Notes: generated from the sequence alone by a model not told the origin. Counted from the first letter of the stretch, positions 45,626 to 59,209 are shown. The stretch is DNA of 64,000 nucleotides from Eucommia ulmoides (GCA_016647705.1 CM028336.1:15923380-15987379), one strand, 5' to 3'. Numbers and translations: made by a program.

Positions 45626-47760
45626 CCAGTAGAATACCTAAGAGGGGAGGTGAATTGGGTAATTAAAAAATATTATCAGAATATACTTGAATAAATCAAA
45701 TAATTAATTTTATATCTAAATTAATTATTATCTTTATACCACAGCGGAATTATAATAAATCTAAGTGCACACCAAAACAACAAAAATAACCAAAATAATA
45801 ATTCAGCACACAAAAGATTGATATTGGTTCACCAAATTACTCTTGGCTAATCTAGTCCCCCGAGCTCCACGGAGGTTGCACCCTTTAAAACCAATATCCC
45901 TTTAAAGGCAGGAACCAAACCTACACACCGATTCTTTTACAGCCTCAGAATCAACCTTTACAATTTCTTTTTCTCAGGCTAAGGAAGAACATCTATTTTT
46001 TACACGCTAAAGAATAACCTAATTCTTTTTAACACTAAGGCTCATGAATCAAAACCTCACCAAAATACTCCAAATATCTTTTTACTCGGTAAGGATTGAA
46101 CCTTTACAAAATTACTTAAAAACACAATTCTTATCCAGGAAAAATCACTACCACGATCTCTTTACAGGAAGAGATTGAAACCAGACTACCCTTGATTAAA
46201 TACTCCCAATAATATTTGACCCGTTACAACTCACCAATACAAAAATTGATAAGTAGTAAATCTCACTCGGAGTTTCTACCACCCCAGATAAATAAAAACT
46301 CAATTAATATCCCAACTAGTGATAGAAATATGTGAGATACAGAAATATGATTTTAACAAGAATATGGGTAACAAATTTGGAGCACGTAATCAGATTCAAG
46401 AAATTGTTTGAAAGAATATTTTCTTCAAAAATCAAAAATAATTTCTAAGATCAATTTCCAAAATAAAATAATAAACAATAAATAATATGAAAAGATCTCA
46501 CCCGGAATCCACAGAAATAATGATTAGAACAGTATAGCTTCAAATCCGGTATCAGCAAGAATAGATCGCAATTGATTCACAGAATCACTCTTAGAAAAGC
46601 TCACAATATCAGAGAACACTAACTCTTATAAAAGCTCTCTCAAAATGATATAAAATGAAACTCTTTTAGAATGATTAACTTTTCTAATAAAATTCGCAGG
46701 TCTATTTAAAGGAACTTGTAATCAGCCTTCTAACGGCTAGTTTACAAGTGTCATGACAATTAAAAACTCTTATAGACCCCTTATAATATAAGGACTTCAT
46801 TTAGGTTCAATTTTACTTAATAACAACTTTCAAAACACTCAATTAAACCTCTAAAGTATTTCTCAATTAAATTAAATTAGTATAGCATCCATTTTAATTA
46901 CTAAATTGAGAAATATTAATATTTAATGAACCATATTGAAAAGATTTAATTAGTATATGAACCATATCTCAAATATAAAGAATATCCCCAAAATCTCTCT
47001 CAAATCCTAACAAAAAACGACTACTTTTAAATTTCAACTCGGATCAAATAATATCCTGAAACTACGCATTCAGTCAACTGGAAGATACTGGAAGTAGCCC
47101 ATGCAGTTCATCGGTCAATCGTTCGTTCGACTCTTCGATTTAGAGAGTTTGTCATGCTTTTACCGGTCGACCTATCAGTCGACTCTTCGATTTAGAGAGT
47201 TCAGTTGTTTTCACCAGTCAACCTATCAGTCGACTCTTCAATTTAGAGAGTTCAGCTTCTTTCTTCGGTCGACTCTTCAGTCGACTGCCTCCTTCTGAAT
47301 CTCTTCTCTAATCTCGTTTTTAACTCTCTTTCTTTTATGATTTCGCCCTTTATCCATTTTTATCTTTAAATAAGCTTCACTAATATTTACATTCCATTTT
47401 AGTCATTCAAAAATATTTCTTTTCAATTCATATAGGAGAAAATAATCATACTTAATAAAAACACACAAAAAAAATAAAATTTATTTTGTGTCATGTCTGT
47501 GTTCCTAAATGGGATATTAAGAGTTAATATTTATCTGGGTTGTTTTTACTAATTTCTTCAAACTCTTAATACTTCTTTATCATCTTGATAACTTCATTTA
47601 GCATTCATTCAATTTGACATCTTCATTATTGGAACTTTAAATCACTGAAACACTTGATCAAACATTAGCTCCACTAAAACATCAACACTTAATTATTAAT
47701 CAAAATCTTAGGATTAACAATCTTCATTTTTAATCATACCTCTCCATTTTTAGCTGCAAC
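45626..47760. mobile_element. Unclassified dispersed plant repeat
   Basis: Starts near CTAAGAGGGGAGGTGAATTG, a phrase I associate with a widespread non-coding plant repeat, followed by GGTTCACCAAATTACTCTTG and CCCGAGCTCCACGGAGGTTG. No protein is encoded. Its ends and class are not clear. An internal array at about 47100-47290 is listed separately. Confidence 0.45.
47100..47290. repeat. Short tandem array with GTCGACT motifs
   Basis: Three to four diverged copies of about 57-60 bp, each with CAGTCGACTCTTCGATTTAG and AGAGTTCAG. The phase keeps an open frame, which gives a repetitive peptide unlikely to be a real protein. Confidence 0.8.
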
Positions 47761-50700
47761 TAGGGTTCATGTCACCCCCTTTCTCTCTCTTTATACCTTT
47801 CTCCATATTTTTTCCATGTTCGCCACCGTCACCTACGCTCGTTCGTGAAGGCCGCCACCCGTGCTTGTCGCCATCTTTAGTGAAGGCCATCATTGCTCTT
47901 TATCTATCTCCAGATCTAAATCAGATTTAGAACGTGCTCGTGTTCATCAACATTCGCTAATTTGTCTTCGTCTTTGTCAGCGCCGTTCGCTGGTTCGTCG
48001 TCGTATTCCGATTTGTCTTCGTCTTCATCAAAGTCGTTTGTCGTTGCCATTCACTAGTTCATCTTCGTTAGCACCGTGTTCGCTCTCTCTTTCTCTCTCA
48101 AAACTAAATTTTCATATATGAAAATTTAGATCTGGAATTTCCATATCTGAACTTGTCGTCCGCCACCGTGCTCGCCGTTTGTTGCTTTCTCTCAGATCTA
48201 GAAATTTTGAGATCTGGAATTTTTAAATTTGTGAATGTTCATGTTAAGTTTTGTGATTTTTTTGTGAATGTTTATACTAAAATGTGGTTTGATGAATGTT
48301 CATACTGTTTTCACCGTTCTTAGGATTTTCAATGCTTTTGATTGTTTTAAAATATCAAATGAACATTCACACAGAAGTGCACATTCATAACGTGATTTTT
48401 TCAATGTTTTTTATTTGTTCTAAAATATTGAGTGAACATTCACACTAAAATGTATATTTATAACGAGTTTTTGATTAAATGAGTGAAATATTGTTTTGAA
48501 ATATTGTGTGAAAATTTATGCAGAAGTGAAATTTGAGTGTGCATGGAATTTAGCGAACGTGAAGTAAAATATTGTTCTAAAATATTGAGTGAACATTCAT
48601 ATAAAATTGAACATAGAGTGAGATGTTATATCTTACATAATGTCATTTTATGTAAATTAGGGGAAAGAATGATCAAAGAACAAGGACTATTTTCTAAAAA
48701 AAATCTTTGGGACAAATTACTTAATTAAAGTAGTTGGATGTCTTTTTTATAGTTTCCTATCTTTGGGGAACTAAATAATAAATTTTCCTTATTTTAAATA
48801 CTTGAATGGAATTTTATCTTGTTTCAAATTTAAAATCTTTTTTATATTTTAATTTAATAGATAAGGATTTTAAATTTTAAATTTGGGATAATTCAATAAA
48901 TATTATGTTTTAGGATAATTCCATTTGAAGTTTATGAGATAATTTTGATAGATATAAAATTTGGACAATTCGAAATTTAAGTAGATTCTATTTTAAACTT
49001 TATGAGACAATATTCAGTACTCAATAGATATAGAATTTAATTAATTTGGAATTAAAATTCTAATTAAATTAGAAGTGAACTTCTATTCCTTATTAGATAT
49101 GGATGGGTTATTAGTTTCCTAACTGGATTAGGAAGTGTCAATACTTAAATAATGAATTTAGTTTTTAAAAATTGAAATTCTTGTGATCCAATTAGATTTT
49201 CATAATTAGAATAATCATGTCATTATTATTTTTCTTATATTATGCATGAGGTATTGTATATATATGACTTAAATTGTTTGAGCTATTTAATTAGTTTATT
49301 TTTAATGGTTTTGATTTTGGGAGTTGGGTGGTTTATTTCAACATAATTGTAGTTTAATTATTGAGATTTCTTTTTTCAAGGTCTTGCATCCTCTATCTCA
49401 TTTTCTTTTGTTGTATTTTTCCCTCTTTGATACTCCTTTCTCCCTCCAAAATGTAATGCGATAATTTTGTTATAATTTTGGTGTAATTTAAGAAGATAAA
49501 GAAGAGACTAACAAAGACAAGAAAAAAGGAGCAGAAAGAGCATGTAAACGAAGGCCAAGCATTGATGACAACACTAAGGAGAAGAAGATCAATGAGATTA
49601 ATCATCTTTAAACTTTAATTAATTATAACATAACTTAGTTAGATCTAGATTCTACTCAGTGGTTAGAGTCAAATCGAACTAAAAGTCTATGTTCATCCTA
49701 GTCCATTTGTATGCGTGCATGGGGTAATTTATTTATATATTATGCTGCATCTGAGTCGAATTGGCATGCGTGTATGAAGAATTATTTATTTTATTATATG
49801 TATGAGATGCATGTTAAAACAAACTGAATAATTAAAAGATCATATCTAAAATCAAAATCCCTCATATGTTATATTAAATTGTGAATGTAAACATATGAGA
49901 TATGTGTCGTCATGGTCTTCTATCGGGCAATAAGTTCAGGATATATTTTCAGAAGCCCTAAAGATGATTAATACCTAATAGTGTGAGGTTGTTCTAGAGA
50001 AATTAAGCTCTTGATGACTTGTTTTTATTTTAAATAACGTGTAAAAAGTTGACTAATGGGTTTTAATACCTAATCTTGTGTGGGGCTCATTGGGGCTAAC
50101 TTGTTCGATGCTTGGCGGGTATAATTTAAGTTGGGAGATGAGCCATTACCTAAGAGTGTGAGGTTCATGCAAACAAGAGATCAAATAAGAATTGAATCTT
50201 ACCTAAAAGTTGTTGGATATAATCCCTACAATCAATCCAATTTATACATCTTAGTGTTTTGTTTGTAAAATTATAAACTCAAGTATTCATTAATCAAAGG
50301 GTTTTTTTTATACTATTCTCTTTTATATCATATTATTGTTGTATCTTGGATATTAAGTTGAAAATATCTTATCTTTTAATATTAATTAAAAGAAATAAGA
50401 TCGTAGATATTTTTTTAACTTACATCCTAAATATTTCTACTTAAATAGAATTGTTAAATTAGGACTTAACAAATCGACTAGAATAACATATAAGGTATTT
50501 TACTTTGAGAGGTGAATCTCAAAACTATTAGTGTGACAGTCATTAGGGGACTTGTTAAATTGTAGTAAAGAGCAAAATGTGACCGTCTTTTATATTTTAC
50601 TTGATAGTTTTTGCTCATTCTAAAAATAAAATATTTAATCAGTGATGATTTTTATGATCTTTATAATTCACATACTGAGTACTCACATAGATGAATTTTT

Positions 50701-50860
50701 ATATATTGATAGTAGACATGTTGTATTTTAATCATAAATTTTCTAAGTGTACTTTAGGCAAAATAAAAAATAAGAGCGGGAATAAATTTTTAGGGGGGAA
50801 AAACCCTTAAAACAAAAACCAAACCTAGGACTTCTTTACTATAAAAAAATCAAAACCAAT
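47761..50860. other. Long intergenic stretch without a recognised gene
   Basis: At 47820-48120 a GC-richer CT/CGTC block resembles a gene leader or the arm of a transposon. At 48230-48610 the phrase GTGAACATTCACACT and its inverse recur several times, suggesting a decayed palindromic element. Positions 48720-50860 are AT-rich with nothing recognisable. Confidence 0.45.
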
Positions 50861-50899
50861 ATTTGATTATGGTGAAATCCCCGAGCCATTCAGTTAAAT

Positions 50900-51170
50900 T
50901 TGGTCCGAACCCATGGTTCGGGTCCAATTGCATCCGTAGCGAAAAGCAACATTTTTTAAGGGCGTGGTCACACGGTCTCCGGCTCTGCCGCTTCCGGGAA
51001 TTAAACGGTAATTGCGTCGATAAGCAGGTAAACGAAATGGCCTAGAACGGGGCGAAATTCATAATACACTTCCTTTCTCCATTTTGGCAGATGATAGTGG
51101 GTCTGGCACAGGCCATAATCGCTCTCACCCATTCATTCAAGGGAATCATCGACGATGTTAACATGTCAGC
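50900..51170 (+). other. Probable untranslated first exon of the second gene
   Basis: GC content rises sharply here, typical of a promoter-proximal exon. A good donor (AGC/GTAAGC) lies at 51171. Joining it to 52903 puts a TAA stop in frame just upstream and no start codon in the coding frame, so this exon is most likely untranslated. It contains short upstream frames. The start of transcription is not defined. Confidence 0.4.
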
Positions 51171-51479
51171 GTAAGCGTTTCAGCTACGTTTTTCGGTTAA
51201 ATCTTCGTAATTTCACTTGCTCTTTATAATAATTGGGTCATTACATGATTTGGGTTCGATTAATTCATGTCACTCGAAACACACATCACATAATAACCTA
51301 AATTATTTGACATGATGGTAAAATCTTAATTATCGTTTGTAAGAAGAACATGTTTCTCAAATATAAGGTCTGTACCCTACTTCAATATTCATATTACTAT
51401 TTATCTTTTCGAAGATATTTTCTGCACTAAGTTTAGGTCAAACCCTAATTTCCAACAAAATCATAGTTATTTAAAGCTC

Positions 51480-52140
51480 CTCTCGAGCCTAGGTGTAAGG
51501 CGCAAGGCGAGGAGCTAGCCTGAGCGAACTAAGGAGCATGGCTTAAAAAAAAACAAAAAGAATAACTGATAGTATTGTTATATTGCAAATTTACTTTCAA
51601 AAATGAAACTATGATATAAATTTCAATCATTAAAAATAAAACATATACTCGCATATGAGCCAATAAAAAAAAAAACACCTAATAAAATTTCCAAAATAAA
51701 TTCAAGCATTCAAGTACTCTAATCCAAAATTCAAATAAAATTTGTTTAATATCCATAAAAAAAAGAAAAGAAAAAAAGAAAAGCAAATAAAAATACGTTA
51801 ATGATGAGTCAAGAATCAAGTAGGGCATCCTCATCCAACAAATCAAAATTGTCTCTATCATTTGACTAGTGGTCCTCCCATTCACACTTTTCTTCTTTAG
51901 TCTCCTCTGAATTTGCATCTTCTTCATCTATAAGGTTAGTTGGAGTGGAAGGATAGTTTGTTACTTTCTTATTTTGAGGATTCATCCGTGGAGTCAAATT
52001 CGATCTAGAATTATATCTACTATCTCCTACCCCAACAACAATAGCAACATCTCCCCATGTCAATCCATCTTCGTCATCATGCATATACTCATCATCGGCA
52101 TCGCCGTCGGAATCTCCATCAACTCTTCAAAATTGTAGTA
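51480..52140 (-). mobile_element. hAT-like element with transposase C-terminal remnant
   Basis: On the minus strand, frames at 51810-52130 encode an acidic tail with GLTWGDVAIVVGV, similar to the C-terminal tail of plant hAT transposases. The left side carries AGGCGCAAGGCGAGGAGC repeats. A related copy lies at 57430-57900. The right end near 52500-52550 (GGCTTGAGCCCTGGCTTCGC) may belong to another hAT-type end. Confidence 0.45.
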
Positions 52141-52902
52141 ATTTATTAAAAATTAGGGATTCCGCATGCCTAAAGACACTATATTGATTTTCTAATCTAT
52201 AAGTGTAAAAACATAGCAAATAATAAAAAAATGGCCAATTAAATAGAGATGTAAAACTTAAAGGGTACTAAATATAATTTGATCTTACCGTAAGTGAAGG
52301 TGTGAAATTTTTGGCTGGGAATTTTCCCCCCAGACATTTTTGTAATCCAATCTCATCCCTCCATTCCTCTCAAATCAATCCCGACCTTTAACTAAAAGTC
52401 ATTTTAAAAAAACCGGCCCAATTTATTAACATAGGTATTTATATGAAATTTTGAAGTAACTTGCTGAAAAATATTGCAGAACACATAGGTGGAGGGGAAG
52501 TTGTAAAAAGTTGGGGATGGGCTTGAGCCCTGGCTTCGCCACTGGTTCTCCTCATGTCTCAGTTTGGTTTTTAGTTGTTTTTGTGTATTCGGTTTGCTTC
52601 ATGTTAGGTTATTCATATTATGACCATGAATTGTAATGTTGGTAACAGGTCATAAGGGTTTATTTTCTTGCTGTTGTTATTCTTTACTGGTCTTCTTAGC
52701 TTTTGATTGTCTCTGTTCTTGTGCTCTTGCATCCCAACTAGCTAGCGCTGGATATAATTTAATGAACTTATGTTTTCTCACTTTTATATCCAATATTGGT
52801 TGAACAATATGATTTCAACTCCTGTTGAACCGCACATGTTTAGGATGCATATTTTACTTTACAAGAATGGAGGTTTGTTGATCATGTCTGATCTGTTATT
52901 AG

Positions 52903-53191
52903 GTTGACGAGAAAAACTTGACATATAGTTTAAAAGAGAAGATGAGAAGGCAGACACCATATGCTGATTCAAATTCCAATCCATATGCTGCTGCTCAGAT
53001 GCAGCACACAGCCGCACAGAGAATGCAACATAATGTTGGAAAGAATAATTTTTCTGGACGTCCAGACTCTTTTTCTACCGAGGAAGGCCATCCTTATATT
53101 CCATCTCATGCAGAAGGTCAGCTGCAGTGGCAGTGGGATAGAGATGGACCAAAAGTATCAAATCCCATGTCATCTCATCTGCATGGTGCAG
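52903..53191 (+). CDS. Coding exon of an unnamed conserved plant protein (partial)
   Basis: The acceptor TTATTAG/GTTGAC and the donor GCAG/GTATGT bound a 289-nt exon open in one frame. The likely start is the ATG at 52942, reading MRRQTPYADSNSNPYAAAQM, followed by glutamine- and histidine-rich sequence, FSGRPDSFS and WQWDRDGPKVSN. I remember similar low-complexity N-termini in an uncharacterised plant nuclear-type protein but cannot name it, so no function is given. The exon ends in phase 1. No following exon is visible in the remaining 10.8 kb, which is filled with retrotransposons. The gene therefore either continues past the window or was truncated. Confidence 0.6.
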
Positions 53192-53384
53192 GTATGTATT
53201 TTTCTTGGATTCCTCTGTTAGTATTTGTTATTATTTTATTTACAGTTTGATTTTTCCAAGGCTTGACGTTCCGTTTAGTGTATATGCATGAAGTTTTGCT
53301 AATATGCTAGGTCAAATTGTTACTATATAGTTATAATATATTACCAAGATATAACTTTCTAATGGCCTATGCTATTATCTTTGT

Positions 53385-55150
53385 TAGTGTGTGTTAGTTT
53401 ATTTAATGTGGCCCAAAGGTATTTTTGTAAGTTCATTTTCTTCTATATAAACATGTGAGATGGTGGACAACTAGGTCAGTTGAACCTAATCAGCAACCTT
53501 ATTCTTCTCCCAGTTTCTCTCTATTATCTTCTTTTTTATTTTATTTTTTATCTCTACCAAGCTAACTTTGTAGGAGAGCATTCAATCCCACCTCAAACTA
53601 TCATAAGAGAGTTGAACAGTCGCAACCGAAACATTTCAAGGTTCTGACACCATTGCCAGAGCGCTGATGTCATGCTGACATTAACATGACAACAGCATCA
53701 GTAGGTGGCCAGAAGACTTGCCTCAATATCTAGAGTTCTATGGTGATTCTTTCTGATTTTTTGACATCATCTAGTTGGAGTTTTTAATTTTTAATGATTC
53801 TTGGCACTTTCGGACCATGTCTCTCGATCTGTTGTTTGGAGTTATTGTGGTTGGACAAGAAGCCTTCATTCCTTTGGTGCCCAAATTGCTAGACGCAGAT
53901 GCTTGGGTTGTTGGGTCTTTGTTTTGGATCAATTTTTTGTGAGGTGATTTGGAATTCAGATTCACCTTTTTTGGTACTTTCGGAGTTCGGACTGATTTTG
54001 CTCTTTTTGGGTGCTGATTTGCTCCCTTTCGTATCCTTAGATTTCGGTTACTGATTTTGGTATATCTTTCTGGTTTTGGCGGTTTGGAGTTCAGATTTGC
54101 ATTTTCTGGTACTAGTTGGATGTTTCTGCTCTTTTTTGGTGATGATCTGCTCCTATTTTGTATCCACGGTTGCTAGATTACTGATTTTAGTGCCTAATCT
54201 TGCTTGTTCCTTATTTTGTCTTTTTTTTTTATTTTTTTATTCTTAATTATTTTCGATTGTTATGGCCAAAGAAAAACATTGTTGAAATATGATGATATGT
54301 CTAAGTTTTCTACCTCAAGAAGGTTGAATAGATTGAATTAATTAGCTTGGGCGCTTGCTATCTTTTTACGTGGGAAACACAAGTACATGACTGATCACCA
54401 TCCAAGACGAATGCAAAGATGAGGATTTATTGTGTGATGATTTTCATGTTGCTGCTATGGTTGGACTTTGTGATTCATTAAAGAAGATTTGGGCCTATGT
54501 TGCATAATCTTTCTCATCTTAACCTGTCTCGTGTCTATGACCTATATGAGAAAGTTTGAACTACTAAGCAGTCTGGCAACCCTTCTGTAAGAACATTAGC
54601 ACCCTGAAAATTTATGGGATTACTTGAGCATCAACTTTTTACCACGGATTTGAAGGAACGAAAAAATGATCGAGAAGAACTTATGATTACTTCTTTGCTT
54701 GATGGGTTGGATTCTGATTTAGACAGACTTAAGGGCCAAATTCTTGCCTGCGAAACCCTACTTACCGTTGCTACTACGTATTCTTGCTAGTTGCACTCTT
54801 AATGGGCCAATGTTGCCCTGATGCTGGCTCTCCTGTGCTTACAAGAGAAGCCTTTGCTCTATTCCATAGTAGTGGAGGAACGGGTTCTGAAGTTTGTGGT
54901 AATGTCCATGGCACTTTGGTGGTCGAGATAATCATTTTGGTCGTCTAACTATTGGACTTGGTGATCGGAACTGTAATCACAATGGTGGTACTAATCACTA
55001 CCGGGTACCGAGCCTTACTGTGGGACAGGTGTGGTAAGTCAGAGCATGCGAGTAAAGTTTTAGGGAACATCTCACAATTGCCTCATCCCTTTTCAAATGG
55101 TCATTCTAGCTCAGATTTCAGGGATATACCCATTACCCATACTTAGTGAA
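53385..55150 (+). mobile_element. Decayed copia element, 5-prime part (copy 1)
   Basis: LTR-like sequence at about 53385-53580, with TATA box CTATATAAACATG, leads to a leader and then broken copia gag frames at 54280-55140. These include a GKSEHASK knuckle-like end near 55035. It is similar in order to the next element. No pol part is seen. Confidence 0.6.
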
Positions 55151-55154
55151 CTGG

Positions 55155-56930
55155 TTCAAAATCTACGCACAATTTTACCTTTTCCTCCATGAATGTGTTG
55201 TCTAATGTTTTTATTTTATTTAGCTACTATAAAAGGGTATTATTGCACTTTGTTATTGCATTAATATAAATATTAGGGATGTTGGATGACTAGGTTAATG
55301 AAGACCTAATCAGTCGTCTTCTCCCTTCTTCTTCTTCTTCTTCTTCTTCTTCTCTTCTTTTTATTATCAAATCCTACATTATCAATCTAACTTGGTATCA
55401 AAGCAATCGAATCCTACCATATTCATCTGAGGAGTCCCGACGGCATTTGTTTTCCGAAGTTCTGACATAGCGCCAAAACACGGACGGCATTCTTCGTCGG
55501 CATTGTTAGACAACAAACACAACAAGGGGTCTCTTTCTTTGTGTTGGTTATCATGATGATTTATTTTCAAAATTATTTGGAGCAACTATAGGTGAGTTTT
55601 TTTTTTTTTCGAACGAATTTTTGCGATTTCGGTCGTGTTTATTACCATCTGCGAATTGGGCTGTTTTTGGCCGAAAATTCTGGTTGAGATGTGTTTCCTA
55701 GGCTACGAATTTGTGGTCTAAAGTCAAAGTGATAGATCTTTGATTTTTGCTTATTTGTGGTCCTTTTTCGCAAATTGGTGGGTCGAACTCCCTTTTTTTT
55801 TTTTTTGGCTGCAGCAGTGTGGTCTGACCTCAGTAGTGGCTGTTTTTTGTACTGATTTGGTCTTTCTTGGTTTGCTTGGTGGCCAAACACTTAATTTATT
55901 ACCTAAATTGCTTCTCCCTTTTTTCTCCTCTGTTTTACATTGCTTGTTTGTAGTTGTTCTTTGTTGGTTTGGATGGCTGTGGCTGAAGAAACGCCATCCT
56001 TTCTGAAAGATGAACCAAAGTCTATAAAATTCAGATTAGCTTGGGTACATGTACATTTTTTTTTTTTTTTTTGCGGGGGATGCGGAAGAACTTGAGCGCC
56101 ATTCTACCATTTTCTACAGATGCAAAGTATGAGGTTTGGTTATGTGAAGATTCTGCTGTTATGGTTTGGCTTGGGAATAGTATGGAACCTCAAATTACTG
56201 CTACAGTTATATTTTGCCTCTTCAAAAATAAAAATGAAAATATGGGGCTCTGTTGTGGAATCATTCTCACATCAAATTAATGTATCCCGTGTTTTTAAGT
56301 GAGATGAGAAAATTATCACTACCAAGCAGTTTGGACGGTTTTTGTCTTAAGTATTATAGTGCACTTAAAATTTATGGGTTTAGTTACTTCAACATTGGCC
56401 CTTCACCATAGATCTGAAAAAATAAAAACGTCATCGGGAGGACTTTATGATTGCTTGTTTGCTAATTGGATTGGATTCTGATATACATGGGTTTAAGGAT
56501 AAAATTCTTGCTAGTGAAACCAAAACTACTGTTGGTATTGTATATTCCTGATTTTTGCACTCCTTATTGGGACAAAGTTTTTCCTTAGCTAGTTCTTCAA
56601 TCACCACAAGAGATGCATCTGCCTTAATTTATAGTAGTGGAGGAAAGGATTCTAATTTTCCTGGCAATTGTCGTTTTACCCATGGTGGTTGTCATGGTAG
56701 GGGCTGCATAGGTTGACATGGTGATTGGAAATTTGGTTATTGTAGTGGTGCTAACCATATTAAACCTACTGTTAGGTTAAGCATGATAAACAAGAGCATG
56801 CACATCAAGTTTCCAACATTGCCTCACAATTGCCCTTGGCATTCCCTCTTCTACGCTTATGCCTTCTAGCTTAGACTGCAGAGATATATTTATTAGCCAT
56901 CTCGGTGAATTGGTTCAAACATTACGTGCA
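55155..56930 (+). mobile_element. Decayed copia element, 5-prime part (copy 2)
   Basis: An LTR-like sequence at 55155-55390, with TATAAAAGGG and a TTC run at 55326-55352, is followed by the primer site TGGTATCAAAGC at 55393-55404, matching initiator Met tRNA. Gag-like sequence at 56330-56780 parallels 54550-54990 of copy 1. Stops are frequent. Confidence 0.65.
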
Positions 56931-56959
56931 ACTTTACTTTCTTCCTTCACTACTACAAC

Positions 56960-57400
56960 AACGAAAAAACTTTTGTCCTACCTAAGTAGGATCAACTACC
57001 TAAATTCTTTTGCGCCATACAGATTGTTCAAGGGCTATTTCCTCAATTAATTTTAAAGCAATCAGATTGTTCATAATTGTCTCATCCCACGTTTTCTTAG
57101 GTCGATCTCTCCTCCCACTTGAATCAAATTACATTTTCACACCAGTCCTCAGGTCTTATATGAACATGTCTAAACTCCAAACCATCGTAAACGATGTTCT
57201 CTAAGCTAATATTCAATGGGTTTTATTCCTAACATGTCCCTAATAATCTCATTATTAACTTTATCCATCCTTGTCTTGTCACTCACCCACCTTAACATTC
57301 TCATATCTACTACACTTACTTTCTGAACATGTCTCTTGTTTACAATCCAACATTTTGAACCATAGAGAATCCTTGATCTTATTGTAGTTTTGTAGAATTA
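56960..57400 (-). pseudogene. RTE-type LINE C-terminal remnant
   Basis: Minus-strand reading gives the conserved RTE tail: MRMLRWVSDKTRMDKVNNEI, then LRWFRHVHIRPED, GRRDRPKKTWDE and LEQSVWRKRI. This is the region after the reverse transcriptase in plant RTE LINEs. The 5-prime remainder is missing, which fits 5-prime truncation. Some in-frame stops are present. Confidence 0.8.
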
Positions 57401-57429
57401 TCCTTTCAATTTCAATGGTATCCTACAAT

Positions 57430-57905
57430 CATAATTGTTAAAGGCTCTAGGCACACCGAGAAGCACAAGGTACCCCAGAGCCTAGGCAAAAGGCGCTAGC
57501 CTAAGCAAAGCCACATTAAAAATAATAATATTAATAATTTGGAGTATTAATATATTGCAAATCTAGAATGAAGAAGTAAAACTATGAACGAAATTTCAAT
57601 TATAAAAAATAAAACACACACGCAAGTCGCGTCGCATGTGAGCCTATAAATAAGAAGAATTAATTAATTAAATTTTCAAATAAATTCAATCAATCAAGAA
57701 TCCAAATTAAGTTAATCAACCATTCCAAAACCCAAAATAGAAGTTTTTAAATATCCACAAAAAAGAGCAAACAAACCGGGAATCCTAATAACATCCGCAG
57801 ATCTTTTGATCCTTTACTAGCCATTTAATTTGAGTCCTAATAAACAACTTAGCCAAAAAAAGAAAAGAGGAGAAAATTAGATTAAAATCTAAAACCCTAA
57901 TAAAA
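57430..57905. mobile_element. hAT-like fragment related to 51480-51800
   Basis: It shares CTAGGC and AAGGCGCTAGCCTAAGC repeats, then ATATTGCAAATCTAGAATG-like and CATGTGAGCC blocks, with 51490-51750. No protein is encoded. Confidence 0.5.
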
Positions 57906-57984
57906 TTAAATATTGTTTAATAAACAACTTAATAATAACAGAAAAATAAAAAATAAAAACAGAAAGCAGGGAACCTAAGCTGCT

Positions 57985-59165
57985 GAATAGGGCAAAAATT
58001 TTTATTGAAGAAGAAGAAGATTGAATGAGAAAATTTGGGAACGGGGAACGGGGAACGGGGAAAAAGAACGGAATGGGAAACCTTGCTATGTAGGGTAGAA
58101 GACGGCATCCTATTGATCAAGAAGCAAGTTGTAAGAGCCGTCTCACCCCAAAAGTATTTGGGAACATTCATCTCAAAAATTAGTGTATGGGCCACTTCTA
58201 GGTGATGTTGATTGTTACACACTTACACTTAATTACTCCATCTTGCTGCGGTGTGTAAGGACAAGAGGGCTGATGTAGGATGCCTGAGTGTGACATAAAT
58301 AAAGTAAAATGTTGAGAAAAATATTCTCGAGCGTTATCCCTTCGAAGTATACACATGGACACATTAAATGAAGTTTTGATTTCAGCACAAAAGGCACGAA
58401 AAATGGAGAATAATTCAGAACAATCTTTCATTAGATAGAGCCATGTAAATCTTGAAAAATCATCCAGAATTGTCACAAAAGAATGAAAAATAAATGTAGA
58501 AGGATCACGAGAAGGACCCCAAGCATTTGAATTAAGTAAACTAAAAGGACCTGATGCTCGAACATGAGCCTGAAAAGCAAATGAACTATGATGATACTTT
58601 CTCAACTGACAAGACTCACAATGTGAGGAAGACAATTGACGTAAACTAGGATTAAGTGATTGGAGATTGGCAAGGCAAGGATGACCGAGGCGACAATGAA
58701 TCTGGTGGGTAGATGAAACAACAGGACAGGCAGTGGGTGGGATAGTAGGATTCTCATTGTGATCATCAAAGTTGTAAATGCCATTTTCCTCACGCCTGTG
58801 CCAATTGTCTTTCGTGTCCTCAAATCCTAGATAATGATAGAGTCGGGAAAAAAGGAAACAAAGTAATTGAGATGTTTAATAGGCTTACTCGATCATATCA
58901 AATTAAAAGACAATGAAGGAATATACAAAACAAATGATAAGGAGAAGGAGGGTGATGGTTCCGCGGTGTTGATGTCGAGGCCATGAATAGGGATTTTAGA
59001 ACAATCAGCAACAGTAATAGGGGGCAACGAGGGAGATGACTGAATATGTGTAAATAGGGAAGATGTGCCTGACATGTGGTCAGTGGTAGCAGAGTCTATA
59101 ACCCATGGTGTAGAGGGGGAAGGGCGTAAGGAAAGATATGCATTAGAGGTACCTCGTTGAGCTAA
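57985..59165 (-). pseudogene. Copia pol fragment B (protease to integrase)
   Basis: Reading right to left: protease (WVIDSATTDHMSG near 59090), pre-integrase (HQIHCRLGHPCLANLQ near 58690), integrase zinc region (HCESCQLRKYHHS near 58610), integrase core (LDDFSRFTWLYLMKD near 58460), and the C-terminal NVPKYFWGE and FLINRMPSSTLHS blocks. At least three frame changes. The segment is bounded by the chromovirus piece on the right. Confidence 0.85.
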
Positions 59166-59209
59166 AGGAGAAGGTAGACGCCTGCTAGGATGCCTTAAAC
59201 TGAAGGATA

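Noticed and set aside
47101-47298. 65-codon repetitive frame as a secreted peptide gene
   Set aside because: It consists of three to four copies of a tandem DNA unit inside a dispersed repeat, with no promoter or splice support.
50863-51045. 60-codon frame at the start of gene 2 as the protein start
   Set aside because: It ends before the donor at 51171 and does not join the frame of the coding exon.
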